In this document: positions 1 to 9,281 of the stretch, one piece after another | How the letters are laid out: every line of letters begins with the position of its first letter | Numbering within the stretch: position 1 is the stretch's first letter | NCBI RefSeq assembly: GCF_039595395.1 | Contig: NZ_JBCNLP010000006.1 | Span: forward strand, 935,001 to 999,000 | Length of the DNA stretch: 64,000 bases | Origin: Novosphingobium sp. | GTDB lineage: Bacteria; Pseudomonadota; Alphaproteobacteria; Sphingomonadales; Sphingomonadaceae | Reading direction: 5' to 3' | Translations under genes and position numbers: made by a program | The notes under the pieces: model-generated | What the model was told of the DNA's origin: nothing | The model's input: only the letters and a program-made list of their open reading frames with translations | Databases searched by the model: none

Positions 1-2015
1 GCGGCAATGACTATACCGCGCTTTACGATGCCAACAAGGCCGCCAATGGCACGCTGAAAGTGGTGGACCCCAATTGCGGCGCTGCGGGTACCAACAGTGT
101 CTATTCGCCAACCGGCGGTGCCAGTTTCGGCGTTGGCAACTGCCTCTATAATTTCCAGCCAAAGAACCCGATCCGCCCGCGCGCGCGTAGCATCAACATC
201 CACGACGACAGCACCTTCGAGATCAACGACGCCAACACGATCTTCTCCGAAATCAGCTACTACCATCAGGATTCAGACCGTTTCGGCGTGCCTTCCTATG
301 CCCAGAACGCGGGCAATGCGACGATGCCCGCCTCCAACCCCTACAACCCCTTCGGCGTGAATGTGCTGTTCTATGGCCGCACCATCGGCGCTCAGGGTTT
401 TCCGGGCGGCTATGACTATCGCGTGATGCGCGATACGGTGAACCAGCAGCATTATGTGCTGGGCGGGCGCGGCAAGCTGATCGGGCGGTGGAACTATCTG
501 GCGACGCTGACCTATTCGGCCTCGCAGACCATCGCGCGCGACCGCGACACCGATATGAACCTGTTCCAGGCGGCGCTGCGCGGTTACGGCGGGCCCAACT
601 GCAACACCAACTTCCTGGGCGGCGCCAGCGGCGCGGTGGCGGGGCAGGGCAGTTGCCTCTATTACAGCCCGCTGCAGGCCAATCTGTCGCAGATGGACCC
701 GTCGCTGATCTACAATCTGCAGAGCGACGTCTTCACCGATTACAAGCGGCAATATTACATCGCCGAGGCCGTCGCCAACGGCCCGCTGGCCAGCATCAAT
801 GGCCATGAGATCGCCGTGGCCGTGGGCGCGCAATACCGCCGCGAAACCTCCACCACCACCTATTCGGATCTGCTGCTGTCCGGCTATGGCGGCTTCCTCG
901 GCAAGCATCTCAACACCAGCTTCGCGCGCGAGGTGAAGAGCGTCTTTGCCGAAGCCAATTACGAACCCATCGACATCCTGACCCTCAACGCCGCCGCGCG
1001 TTACGAGGATGCGGGCGGCTACAGCAAGCTGGTCCCCAAGGTAGCGGTGAACTTCCGCCCGGTGGAATGGTTCTCGCTGCGCGGGTCCTACAGCAAGGCG
1101 TTTCAGGCGCCCACGCTGGCCAATGGCTCGGGCTCGCTGATCGGCACCAATGTGGTCAATGTCACCGATCCGGTCGATGGCACAACCTCGTTCCGCACGA
1201 TCCAGACCTATGGCAACCCCAATCTGAAGCCACAGTCCTCCACCGTCTACAACATTGGCGCCACCTTCGTGCCGACGCGGCGGGCGCGGATTTCGCTCGA
1301 TTACTGGAACTATCAGTTCAACAACCAGATCTCGACACAGAACCCGCAGCAGGTGGTCAACACCGCGCCCAACGGCAGCGCGGTGATCCGCGATCCGCTG
1401 ACTGGCGGACTGCAATCGGTGCTGGTCTCCAGCTTCAACGCGCCCAGCGGCACCAAGACGGCGGGTCTCGACCTGCAGGGCCAATATGGCTTCGATGCCG
1501 GGCCGGTGAAGCTGACCCTGCGTGACACGCTGACCTGGCTGCTGACCTATGATGTCGACACCGGCGTGCTGCTGCGCGATGCTGGCGGCAATGTGACGGG
1601 ATCGGTGGTCTACAATGGCGTTGGCTATCGCAATGCCTTCAACCAGTCGCCCACGTCTTCGTCCGCCGCGCCGCGCTGGCGCAGCGTGGCGGGGGTGGAT
1701 GCCAGCTATGGCCGCCACACGCTCTCGCTGACATGGCGCTACACCTCGGGCGTGAAGGACGATTACGGGCAGAATATCAACACCAGCGGCACGGGCACGG
1801 TGCTGCCCAATGTGACGGCCAGGGTCGCCTCCTTCTCGGTGTTCGACGCGCAATACAGTCTGAATTTTGGCAAGGATAATCGCTATGATCTGACGCTGGG
1901 CATGATCAACATCTTTGACAAGGCTCCCGGCGCCGCGCTCTACAACGGCTATCTGCCCTCGATCGCCGATCCCTTCGGGCGGCAGATGTACGCCCGCGTT
2001 TCGGCGAAGTTCTGA
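1..2015 (+). CDS. TonB-dependent receptor, 3' part (gene starts left of the window)
   Basis: This is the beta-barrel portion of an outer-membrane TonB-dependent receptor, which imports a large or scarce substrate using TonB/ExbB/ExbD energy. The frame is open to the left edge (first full codon at base 3), so the signal peptide, TonB box and plug domain lie outside the window. About 670 residues are visible, rich in alternating aromatic and polar strands (for example FRPVEWFSLRGSYSKAFQAP, the conserved late-barrel motif) and ending in ...MYARVSAKF, with the terminal Phe expected of an outer-membrane barrel. The stop codon overlaps a possible ATG of the following LysR reading frame, and the genes to about 9.3 kb follow in the same direction, so the receptor probably imports the substrate of that cluster. 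The substrate cannot be told from the sequence. Confidence 0.93.
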   Translation, partial: GNDYTALYDANKAANGTLKVVDPNCGAAGTNSVYSPTGGASFGVGNCLYNFQPKNPIRPRARSINIHDDSTFEINDANTIFSEISYYHQDSDRFGVPSYAQNAGNATMPASNPYNPFGVNVLFYGRTIGAQGFPGGYDYRVMRDTVNQQHYVLGGRGKLIGRWNYLATLTYSASQTIARDRDTDMNLFQAALRGYGGPNCNTNFLGGASGAVAGQGSCLYYSPLQANLSQMDPSLIYNLQSDVFTDYKRQYYIAEAVANGPLASINGHEIAVAVGAQYRRETSTTTYSDLLLSGYGGFLGKHLNTSFAREVKSVFAEANYEPIDILTLNAAARYEDAGGYSKLVPKVAVNFRPVEWFSLRGSYSKAFQAPTLANGSGSLIGTNVVNVTDPVDGTTSFRTIQTYGNPNLKPQSSTVYNIGATFVPTRRARISLDYWNYQFNNQISTQNPQQVVNTAPNGSAVIRDPLTGGLQSVLVSSFNAPSGTKTAGLDLQGQYGFDAGPVKLTLRDTLTWLLTYDVDTGVLLRDAGGNVTGSVVYNGVGYRNAFNQSPTSSSAAPRWRSVAGVDASYGRHTLSLTWRYTSGVKDDYGQNINTSGTGTVLPNVTARVASFSVFDAQYSLNFGKDNRYDLTLGMINIFDKAPGAALYNGYLPSIADPFGRQMYARVSAKF

Positions 2016-2146
2016 TGTTGGCTGGCGAGGTCATGGCATCGGCGCTCCCCGAAGGCATCTGCCTGCTGGACGCCGCGCCTGCGCCTCGCCACCATGCGCC
2101 CTTTCTCCGGCCCGATGGCCGGCTTCCTCTGGCGCAGAGATTTCGT

Positions 2147-3034
2147 ATGCCCCGCACGCCCAGCCTCTCCGTCTTGCGGCAGTTCCGCATTCTGGCCCAG
2201 ACCGTCAACTTCAGCCGCGCGGCGGAGATGAGCTGCGTCTCGCAACCGGCGCTGTCACGCACCATCCGCCTGCTGGAGGAAGACCTTGGCGGGCGCCTGT
2301 TCGACCGCAACCGCCGCCATGTTTCACTGACCCCGGCGGGCGAGGATCTGCTGCGCCTGACCGAACGCCTGATCGCCGATTTCGACGAGGCTTTCGACCA
2401 GCTGGGCCAGACCCTGTCGGGCCAGCGCGGGCGGGTGGTGCTGGGCGTGTTGCCCTCCTATGCCGTGGGCGATCTGCCGCAAGTGCTCAGCCGCTTTCGC
2501 GACCAGTGGCCGGGGGTGGATGTGACGGTTCGCGAGGGACTGGCGGGCACCATCTATCAGCACTTGCGCGAAAGGCTGATCGATCTGGCGGTGATGACCC
2601 CGCCAGAGGAGACGGAAGAGGATTTCACCTTCCTGCCGCTGTTTTCGGACCCCTGCGCGTTGGTCTGTCGCGCCGGAGAAGCGTCGCCGACCCCCGATTG
2701 GAACAGTTTCACGCAAAGCCCCTTTATCGCCATGGCCCCTTCCAGCAGCGTGCGCCAGATCACCGATGCGGCCTTTGCCCGCGCGGGGCTGACCCCGCGT
2801 CCGCTCTATGAATGCGCACAGCCCGCCACGCTGGGCGCCTTTATCGCGGCAGGTCTGGGGATCAGCGCTCTGCCTCTGTCCTGCCGCCCAATGGTGGGCG
2901 CGCATGATCTGGAATGGCACCGGCTCGACGATCCGCAATCGGAGCGACTGATCGGCATTGCCCATCTCTCGGGCCGCAGCCTGTCGCCCGCCGCGCAGAA
3001 CATGATGGCGGCGCTCTCCGCCGGGGAGGGCTGA
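2147..3034 (+). CDS. LysR-family transcriptional regulator
   Basis: A 295-residue LysR-type regulator. The N-terminal winged helix-turn-helix is clear (residues about 5-65: FSRAAEMSCVSQPALSRTIR, followed by GGRLFDRNRRHVSLTPAG) and a periplasmic-binding-protein-like effector domain follows. The ATG at 2147 gives the normal family length. An in-frame ATG at 2015, overlapping the receptor stop as TGATG, would add 44 residues of non-conserved sequence, so I prefer 2147. It lies between the receptor and the CitMHS transporter in the same direction, unlike the usual divergent arrangement, and probably controls this esterase/AtuA operon in response to a carboxylate intermediate. The effector is unknown. 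Confidence 0.93.
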   Translation: MPRTPSLSVLRQFRILAQTVNFSRAAEMSCVSQPALSRTIRLLEEDLGGRLFDRNRRHVSLTPAGEDLLRLTERLIADFDEAFDQLGQTLSGQRGRVVLGVLPSYAVGDLPQVLSRFRDQWPGVDVTVREGLAGTIYQHLRERLIDLAVMTPPEETEEDFTFLPLFSDPCALVCRAGEASPTPDWNSFTQSPFIAMAPSSSVRQITDAAFARAGLTPRPLYECAQPATLGAFIAAGLGISALPLSCRPMVGAHDLEWHRLDDPQSERLIGIAHLSGRSLSPAAQNMMAALSAGEG

Positions 3035-3037
3035 GCG

Positions 3038-4333
3038 ATGCTTGCTCTAGGCGCCCTCGCCATCGTCGGCGTGATGCTGGCGGTGATCCTCACCAACCGG
3101 CTATCGCCTCTGGCGGCCATGATCCTGATCCCAGTGGCGGGCGCGCTGCTGCTGGGGCAGGGCGCGGGCGTGCCGGGCTGGATCATCGCGGGGGTGACCA
3201 AGATCGCGCCGGTGGCAGGCATGTTCGTCTTCGCCATCCTGTTCTTCGGCGTGGTCAGCGATGCCGGGCTGCTGGCGCCGTTGGTGAGCGGCGTGCTGCG
3301 GCTGGTGGGCCGTCGCCCCTCGCGCATTACGGTAGGGACATCGCTGCTGGCGCTGCTGATCCATCTCGACGGATCAGGCGCGGTGTGTTTCCTGATCACC
3401 GTGCCCGCCATGCTGCCGCTCTATGACCAACTGGGCATGGACCGGCGCATTCTGGCCTGCTGTGCCTCGCTGGCGGCGGGCGTCAATTTCCTGCCCTGGA
3501 CAGGGCCGACCCTACGCGCCAGCGCGGCGCTGCATCTCACCACGGCGCAGATTTTCGCGCCCATGCTGCCGGTGCAGATCGTCGGCCTGATCTTCGTCTT
3601 TGGCGCTGCATGGTGGATGGGGCGGCGCGAGGAAAAACGCCTCACTGCCCTGCCGACCATCGACCGCGAGATCGCGCAAGCCACTGCAGTCAGCGCCCCC
3701 GACCCGCTGCATCGCCCGCGCCTGTTCTGGCTCAATCTGGCAATCACGCTGGCGGTCATCGCGCTGATGGTCACCGGCAAGGCCGAGCCTGCCGTGGTCT
3801 TTATGGTCGCCACCGCGCTGGTGCTGGCCATCAACTATCCCCGCGCCGAAGACCAGCGCGCCCGCATCGAGGCCCATGCCCGCCCCGCCATGATGATGGC
3901 CGGCATCCTCTTCGCCGCCGGGGCCTTCACCGGCATCATGAATGGCGCGGGGCTGATCCATGCGCTGGCGCAATCCAGCGTGGCTCTGGTGCCCAGCGGC
4001 ATGGGCGCGCGCATTCCGCTGCTGGTGGCGGTGACCTCCATGCCGCTGAGCATGCTGTTCGACCCGGACAGCTTCTATTTCGGCGTGCTGCCGGTGGTGG
4101 CGCAGGTGGCCGGGCATTTCGGCGTGGCGCCGGTGCAGGTGGCGCAGGCCGCGCTGCTGGGCATGCATACCGTCGGCTTTCCTGTCAGCCCGCTGACGCC
4201 CGCCACCTTCCTTGTCGCAGGGCTCAGCCGCATTGAACTGGGCGCGCATCAGCGCTTCGCCTTCCCATGGCTGTTTGCCGCCACGCTGGTGATGACGCTG
4301 GCGGCGCTGGCCCTTGGCCTGATCGGATTATGA
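3038..4333 (+). CDS. CitMHS-family carboxylate/H+ symporter
   Basis: A 431-residue inner-membrane transporter with about 11-12 hydrophobic segments. It resembles the CitMHS family (citrate-metal complex:proton symporters): an N-terminal hydrophobic run, the LLALLIHLDGSGAVCFLITVP stretch around residue 110, the NFLPWTGPTLRASAAL motif near 150, and a charged cytoplasmic loop near 200-225. It starts 4 bases after the LysR stop and its own stop overlaps the next start (ATGA), so it is translated with the AtuA gene. Known members take up citrate or similar tricarboxylates; here the substrate could be any polycarboxylate released by the two downstream esterases. Confidence 0.88.
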   Translation: MLALGALAIVGVMLAVILTNRLSPLAAMILIPVAGALLLGQGAGVPGWIIAGVTKIAPVAGMFVFAILFFGVVSDAGLLAPLVSGVLRLVGRRPSRITVGTSLLALLIHLDGSGAVCFLITVPAMLPLYDQLGMDRRILACCASLAAGVNFLPWTGPTLRASAALHLTTAQIFAPMLPVQIVGLIFVFGAAWWMGRREEKRLTALPTIDREIAQATAVSAPDPLHRPRLFWLNLAITLAVIALMVTGKAEPAVVFMVATALVLAINYPRAEDQRARIEAHARPAMMMAGILFAAGAFTGIMNGAGLIHALAQSSVALVPSGMGARIPLLVAVTSMPLSMLFDPDSFYFGVLPVVAQVAGHFGVAPVQVAQAALLGMHTVGFPVSPLTPATFLVAGLSRIELGAHQRFAFPWLFAATLVMTLAALALGLIGL

Positions 4334-5673
4334 GTGAGAGCAATCCCATGACACGCATACGCATTGGTGCCGGAGCCGGTTTCGCCGGAGACCGCATCGA
4401 ACCCGCGGTGGAACTGATCGAGAAGGGCGAACTCGACTATCTGTGCTTCGAATGCCTGGCTGAGCGGACCATCGCTCTGGCCCAACTGGCGCGGCAGCGC
4501 GATCCTGCGGCGGGCTATGACCCCAGGCTGGAAAAGCGGATGCGGGCGGTGCTGCGCCCGGCGATGGAGCGCGGCGTGCGCATCGTCTCGAACATGGGCG
4601 CGGCCAATCCGCTGGCCGCGATGCAGGCGGCGCTGGGCGTGGCGCGGGATCTGGGCCTCAAGGGCATCCGTATGGCCGCCGTGCTGGGCGACGATGTGCT
4701 GGGCGCCATCAGCGGGCAGGATCATCCGCTGATCGACCGCGACGGCACGCTGGCCGATCTGGCCCCGATTTCCGCCAATGCCTATCTGGGCGCCTTTCCC
4801 ATCGCCCGCGCGCTGGAGGAGGGGGCGCAGGTCATTTTCACCGGGCGCGTCTGCGATCCGGCGCTGTTTCTGGGGCCGATGATCCATGCCTTCGGCTGGG
4901 CAGAGGATGACTGGACGCGGCTGGCGCGCGGCACGGTGGTGGGTCATCTGCTGGAATGCGCGGGGCAACTGACCGGCGGCTATTTCGCCGACCCCGGCGT
5001 GAAGGATGTGCCCGATCTGGCGCGCCTCGGTTTCCCTCTGGCCGAAGTGACCGAGGATGGCGATGCCGTGCTGACCAAGGCGGCAGGCTCGGGCGGGCGT
5101 CTGTCTCTGGCCAGCGCGCGCGAGCAGGCGATGTATGAGATCCTCGATCCCGCGCGCTATCTGCAGGCCGATGTGGTGGCCGATTTCACCAGCCTGAACC
5201 TGACCGAAGTGGGCCCCGATCGCATCGCGGTCTCGGGCGCGCAGGGCCATCCCCGCCCAGACAGGCTGAAGGTCTCGGTCGGCTATCGCGACGGCTTTAT
5301 CGGTGAGGGGCAGATCACCTATGCCGGGCCGGGCGCGGTGGCGCGCGGGCAACTGGCGCTGGAGATCGTGAAGGAGCGCATCGCCATGCTGGCCCTTCGG
5401 CATGACGATATCCGCTACGATCTGATCGGTATGAACTCCGCCAATGTCACGGCGCACATGGGCGATCCGGCGGAAGTGCGCGCCCGCGTTGCCGCCCGGA
5501 CTGCTGACGCCGCCACTGCCGCCGAAATCGGCGCGGAGGTGGAGGCGCTCTATCTCAACGGCCCCTCGGGCGGGGGCGGGGTGACGACCTCCCTGCGCGA
5601 GGTGGTTGCCGTCGCCTCGGTGCTGATCGGGCGCGATTGCATATCCCCCTCCATCCTGCACGAGGTGAGTTGA
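4330..5673 (+). CDS. AtuA family protein (DUF1446)
   Basis: A cytoplasmic protein of 447 residues of the acyclic terpene utilisation AtuA/DUF1446 family. Family hallmarks include the N-terminal IRIGAGAGFAGDRIEPA, the NMGAANPLAAMQAALGVARD segment near residue 100, FTGRVCDPALFLGPM near 180, the GGYFADPG element near 220 and the glycine-rich SGGGGVTTSLREV near the C terminus. The ATG at 4330 overlaps the transporter stop (ATGA); another ATG at 4348 would shorten it by six residues. AtuA was named for its place in the citronellol/geraniol cluster of Pseudomonas, where its reaction is not settled, and many homologues are linked to carboxylate transporters, as here. I do not assign a reaction. Confidence 0.88.
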   Translation: MSESNPMTRIRIGAGAGFAGDRIEPAVELIEKGELDYLCFECLAERTIALAQLARQRDPAAGYDPRLEKRMRAVLRPAMERGVRIVSNMGAANPLAAMQAALGVARDLGLKGIRMAAVLGDDVLGAISGQDHPLIDRDGTLADLAPISANAYLGAFPIARALEEGAQVIFTGRVCDPALFLGPMIHAFGWAEDDWTRLARGTVVGHLLECAGQLTGGYFADPGVKDVPDLARLGFPLAEVTEDGDAVLTKAAGSGGRLSLASAREQAMYEILDPARYLQADVVADFTSLNLTEVGPDRIAVSGAQGHPRPDRLKVSVGYRDGFIGEGQITYAGPGAVARGQLALEIVKERIAMLALRHDDIRYDLIGMNSANVTAHMGDPAEVRARVAARTADAATAAEIGAEVEALYLNGPSGGGGVTTSLREVVAVASVLIGRDCISPSILHEVS

Positions 5674-5981
5674 TGCGCCTGCGCGACATTGCCCATGCCC
5701 GCACCGGCGACAAGGGCGACACATCCCAGATCTGCGTCTTTGCGCGCCAGCCCGAACACTTCGCCCTGCTGGAGCGCGCGTTGACGGCCCAGCGCGTGGC
5801 CGATCACCTCACCGCGCTGAAGCCCCGGCGCATTGACCGCCATGTGCTGCCCAATCTGGGGGCGGTGAATTTCGTGCTGCATGGCGCGCTGTCGGGCGGG
5901 GTCACGCGGTCTCTGGCGCTTGACGCCCATGGCAAGACGCTGGGCAGCCAATTGCTGGATATGGAGATCGGCGATGCGTAA
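5673..5981 (+). CDS. AtuA-associated small C-terminal-type domain protein
   Basis: A 102-residue protein that matches the domain fused to the C terminus of longer AtuA proteins (AtuA-like ferredoxin-fold domain): it begins RLRDIAHARTGDKGDTSQIC, the conserved opening of that domain, and carries the LGAVNFVLHGALSGGVTRSL motif near residue 70. Here it is a separate gene whose ATG shares one base with the AtuA stop (TGATG), so the two polypeptides are made in step and probably form one complex. Its own 3' end overlaps the next start by 8 bases. Biochemical role unknown, but it should be needed for whatever AtuA does. Confidence 0.85.
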   Translation: MRLRDIAHARTGDKGDTSQICVFARQPEHFALLERALTAQRVADHLTALKPRRIDRHVLPNLGAVNFVLHGALSGGVTRSLALDAHGKTLGSQLLDMEIGDA

Positions 5982-7953
5982 GGCTTTTCTGCTCGGCGGC
6001 GCGCTGCTGGCGCTGGCCACGGGGGCGCAGGGGCGCGTCACCGCGATCCATATCGACAGCCGCACCCCCGCGCCCGTCAAGCCGGGCGAGCGGCCCTATG
6101 AGATCATCACCGGCACCTTCGACGGCGATCTGAGCCCCGCGCAAGAGGCCATTATCACCGACATCGCCCATGCCCCGCGCAACGGCAAAGGCCGGGTGGG
6201 CTATAGCGCCACTTTCGCCATCGCCCGCCCGCTGGAGCGCGGCAGCGGCGTGCTGTTCTACGATGTGCCCAACCGTGGCAACGGCAAGGTCGGCCCCGAT
6301 GAGGACGGCCATATCCGCGTCATCAGCGGCTGGCAGGGCGACCTGACCCCCGCCCCCGGCGTGCAGAGCGCCACCGTGCCAGTCGCCAAAGGGCTGACCG
6401 GCATGGCGCTGGCCCGCGTGACCGACCTTTCCGGCAGCACATGGGGGCTGACCGGCGGCATCGGCCGCCCGGTGGCGCGGCCCCTGCCGGTCGACCTGAA
6501 CTCTGCCCACGCCCATCTCTACCGCCAGAGCAGCGATGAGGCGCCACTGGAACCCATCCCCGCCGACCAATGGGCCTTTGGCGATTGCCGCACCGCGCCG
6601 TTCCCTGGCACACCCGACCCGGCGCGTATCTGCCTGAAGGGCGGTTTCGACGCGACACACGCCTATACGCTGGCCTATCAGGCGCGCGATCCGCTGGTGC
6701 TGGGCATCGGCTTTGCCGCCACGCGCGATCTGGTCAGCTTTCTGCGCCACGCCAAGGCTGATGATGCGGGCACGCCCAATCCGTTGGCGAGCCAGGTCCA
6801 CTGGAGCGTGGTGAGCGGCACCTCGCAATCGGGCAATTTCGTCAAGAGTTTCATCAATCTGGGCTTCAACCGCGATGAGGATGGCGCCCGCGTCTTCGAT
6901 GGCGCCAACCCCAACATCGCCGCCCGGCAGGTGCCGCTCAACCTGCGCTTCGCCGTGCCGGGAGGCGCCGCCACCCTGTTCGAGCCGGGCAGCGAGGGCA
7001 CGCTCTGGTGGACGCGCTACAACGACACCACGCGGGGACGTGGCGCCCACAGCCTGCTCGACCGCTGCACCGCCACGGGTACCTGCCCCAGGATCATGGA
7101 GACCTTCGGCTCGACCGAACTATGGGGCCTGCGCCTCTCGCCCGCCTTGGTGGGGACGGATGCCAAGGCCGATGTGCCCATCGCGGCCAACGTGCGCCGC
7201 TATTACTTCCCCGGCGTGACGCATGGCGGTTCGATCACCGGCGGCATCTCGCTCGATGGCGACAAGCCATGGCCCGGCGCGCCGGTTTGCGTGCTAGCCA
7301 GCAACCCCAACCCTTCTCTGCCCACCATGCGCGCCCTGCTGAAGCGGCTGGTCGACTGGGTCAGCACGGGCCGGGCGCCGCCCCCCAGTCAGTATCCCAC
7401 GCTGGCGGCGGGCGATCTGGTGGCGCCCACCGCAGCAGTAATGCATTGGCCCAACATCCCCGGTGCGCCTGTGCCCGATGGCAAGATCAACGGCCTGCTG
7501 GATTACGATTACGGCCCCGGCTTCGACTACCCCGACCTCTCGGGCGTGATCACCCGGCAGCCGCCCAAAATCCGCCGCGCGATCCCCTCGCTGGTGCCGC
7601 GTGTCGATGCGGATGGCAACGAGCTGGGCGGTGGTGTTCCCTCGGTGCAGCATCTGGTGCCGCTGGGCACCTATCTGGGCTGGAATGTGCTGGCCAAGGG
7701 CTATGGCGCGGGTACCGATTGCGGCTTTGCGGGCGGCTTCATCCCCTTTGCCGCCACGAAAGCCGAAAGGCTGGCCAAGGGCGACCCGCGTCTCTCTTGG
7801 GAGGAGCGCTATGGCTCGCATGCCGGTTTCGTGGCCAAGGTGAAGGCCGTGGCCGACCGTCGCGTGCAGGAAGGCTGGCTGCTGCCCGACGATGCCGCAA
7901 AGCTGGTGGCCGAGGCGCAAGCGAGCAACGTTTTGCAGGCGCCCCGCCCATGA
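5974..7953 (+). CDS. exported alpha/beta hydrolase domain protein (PF20091-like)
   Basis: A 659-residue protein with a signal peptide (RKAFLLGGALLALATGAQG) and an alpha/beta hydrolase domain of the PF20091 type. The likely nucleophile is the Ser in SGTSQSGNF near residue 285, in the G-x-S-Q-S-G context of this family; FFPGVTHGGS-like and DCGFAGGFIPF elements follow. The ATG at 5974 overlaps the preceding stop region by 8 bases, and the stop overlaps the tannase start (ATGA). Its position next to a second exported esterase and a carboxylate transporter suggests periplasmic ester or lactone hydrolysis. Members of this family are mostly uncharacterised. Confidence 0.85.
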   Translation: MRKAFLLGGALLALATGAQGRVTAIHIDSRTPAPVKPGERPYEIITGTFDGDLSPAQEAIITDIAHAPRNGKGRVGYSATFAIARPLERGSGVLFYDVPNRGNGKVGPDEDGHIRVISGWQGDLTPAPGVQSATVPVAKGLTGMALARVTDLSGSTWGLTGGIGRPVARPLPVDLNSAHAHLYRQSSDEAPLEPIPADQWAFGDCRTAPFPGTPDPARICLKGGFDATHAYTLAYQARDPLVLGIGFAATRDLVSFLRHAKADDAGTPNPLASQVHWSVVSGTSQSGNFVKSFINLGFNRDEDGARVFDGANPNIAARQVPLNLRFAVPGGAATLFEPGSEGTLWWTRYNDTTRGRGAHSLLDRCTATGTCPRIMETFGSTELWGLRLSPALVGTDAKADVPIAANVRRYYFPGVTHGGSITGGISLDGDKPWPGAPVCVLASNPNPSLPTMRALLKRLVDWVSTGRAPPPSQYPTLAAGDLVAPTAAVMHWPNIPGAPVPDGKINGLLDYDYGPGFDYPDLSGVITRQPPKIRRAIPSLVPRVDADGNELGGGVPSVQHLVPLGTYLGWNVLAKGYGAGTDCGFAGGFIPFAATKAERLAKGDPRLSWEERYGSHAGFVAKVKAVADRRVQEGWLLPDDAAKLVAEAQASNVLQAPRP

Positions 7954-9281
7954 GCCTTCTGGCCAGTCTGATGCTGCTGGCCACGGCTCCGGCCAACGCA
8001 GCGTCGCCAGACACGGCTGCCCCGGCTTTGGCGTGTGACGCTCTGGCGGGGGAGGAGATCGTCGCCACTGTTGCTTCGGGCGCATGCCGGGTCAGTGGCC
8101 ATCTGCACCCGGTGAAGGGCGCTGACATCGGTTTTGCGCTCTGGCTGCCTGCGCGGTGGAACGGGCGTTTTCTGATGCTGGGCAATGGCGGCTATGCTTC
8201 GGCCATGCCTCTGGCGCAGATGGCGCGGGCGCTGGCCAAGGGCTATGCCGTCGCCGCGACCGACACCGGACATCAGGGAGATGATCCCTCCTTCGCGCTC
8301 GGCCACCCGGAAGCGATCGCCGACTGGGGATGGCGCGCTGTTCACGAAACGGCGCGCAAGGCGCAGAGTCTGACGCGGGCCTATTATGGCCGGGCGCCGC
8401 GCTGGCGCTATTTCAACGGCTGTTCCACCGGCGGCCATCAGGCGCTCTCCGAGGCGCAGCGCTTCCCTCGCGATTTCGACGGTATTGTCGCGGGGGCACC
8501 GGGCTATGACCGGGTGCGGCTCAACGCCGGCTTCCTGTGGATGTTCCTGAGCAACCATCGGCGGGGCGACAATCTGCATCCCATCCTGGAGCAGAGCCAG
8601 CTCGATCTGCTGGCGCGGCATACGCTGCTGCGGTGCGGCAAGCCAGGGGCAGGCTGGCTGGATCATCCCGGCGCATGTCACGCAGATCCCGGCGCCCTGC
8701 TATGCCGCCCCGGTCAGCGCGAGGCTTGCCTGACGGCCGAGCAGGTGACCGCGGCGCGTGCCATCTATGCCGGGCCGCATGATGAAAGACACCGCCCTGT
8801 CTTCTTTGGTCAGGCGCCGGGAACGGAGCGGCAATGGTTGCTCTATTGGAGCGATCCACAGGACAGGAGCATCCCCATGCGGGCCAGCTTCTGGCAGGTC
8901 TGGGCGAGCGAAGGGCAGGGCTGGAACTGGTGGAACTTTTCCTTCGGACGCGATCTCAAACGCGCAAGAGATCTCTTGTCGGCCAGCGTCGATGCCGACA
9001 GTGCCGATCTGTCGGCTTTCGCGGCGGCGGGGGGCAAGCTGCTGCAATGGCATGGGCTGGCCGATCCCGTGGTGCCTTTTGCCGATACGCTGGCCTATCG
9101 GGCAAGGGTGCGGGCGCGCATGGGGGATGTTTCGCATTTTTACCGCCTGAAGCTGCTGCCCGGTGTGGGCCATTGCGGTGGCGGGCCGAAGCAGGCCGTT
9201 GTCGATATGCAGGACAGCATCGAGGCATGGGTGGAAGCAGGGAGTGCTCCCGTCATGTCGCACAGCTTGCCTGACGAATGA
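7950..9281 (+). CDS. tannase/feruloyl esterase family protein
   Basis: A 443-residue secreted serine esterase of the tannase family (which also includes fungal feruloyl esterases and MHETase). A signal peptide (SLLASLMLLATAPANA) is followed by the lid-containing hydrolase. The nucleophile motif FNGCSTGGHQAL is at about residue 155, the acid Asp in HGLADPVVPF at about 370, and the catalytic His in VGHCGGGP at about 410. Cys residues beside the nucleophile and His would form the family's characteristic catalytic disulfide. ATG 7950 overlaps the preceding stop. The 3' end overlaps the convergent tpiA-like gene by 29 bases. Substrate is probably an ester of an aromatic or polycarboxylic acid; this is inference. 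Confidence 0.9.
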   Translation: MSLLASLMLLATAPANAASPDTAAPALACDALAGEEIVATVASGACRVSGHLHPVKGADIGFALWLPARWNGRFLMLGNGGYASAMPLAQMARALAKGYAVAATDTGHQGDDPSFALGHPEAIADWGWRAVHETARKAQSLTRAYYGRAPRWRYFNGCSTGGHQALSEAQRFPRDFDGIVAGAPGYDRVRLNAGFLWMFLSNHRRGDNLHPILEQSQLDLLARHTLLRCGKPGAGWLDHPGACHADPGALLCRPGQREACLTAEQVTAARAIYAGPHDERHRPVFFGQAPGTERQWLLYWSDPQDRSIPMRASFWQVWASEGQGWNWWNFSFGRDLKRARDLLSASVDADSADLSAFAAAGGKLLQWHGLADPVVPFADTLAYRARVRARMGDVSHFYRLKLLPGVGHCGGGPKQAVVDMQDSIEAWVEAGSAPVMSHSLPDE

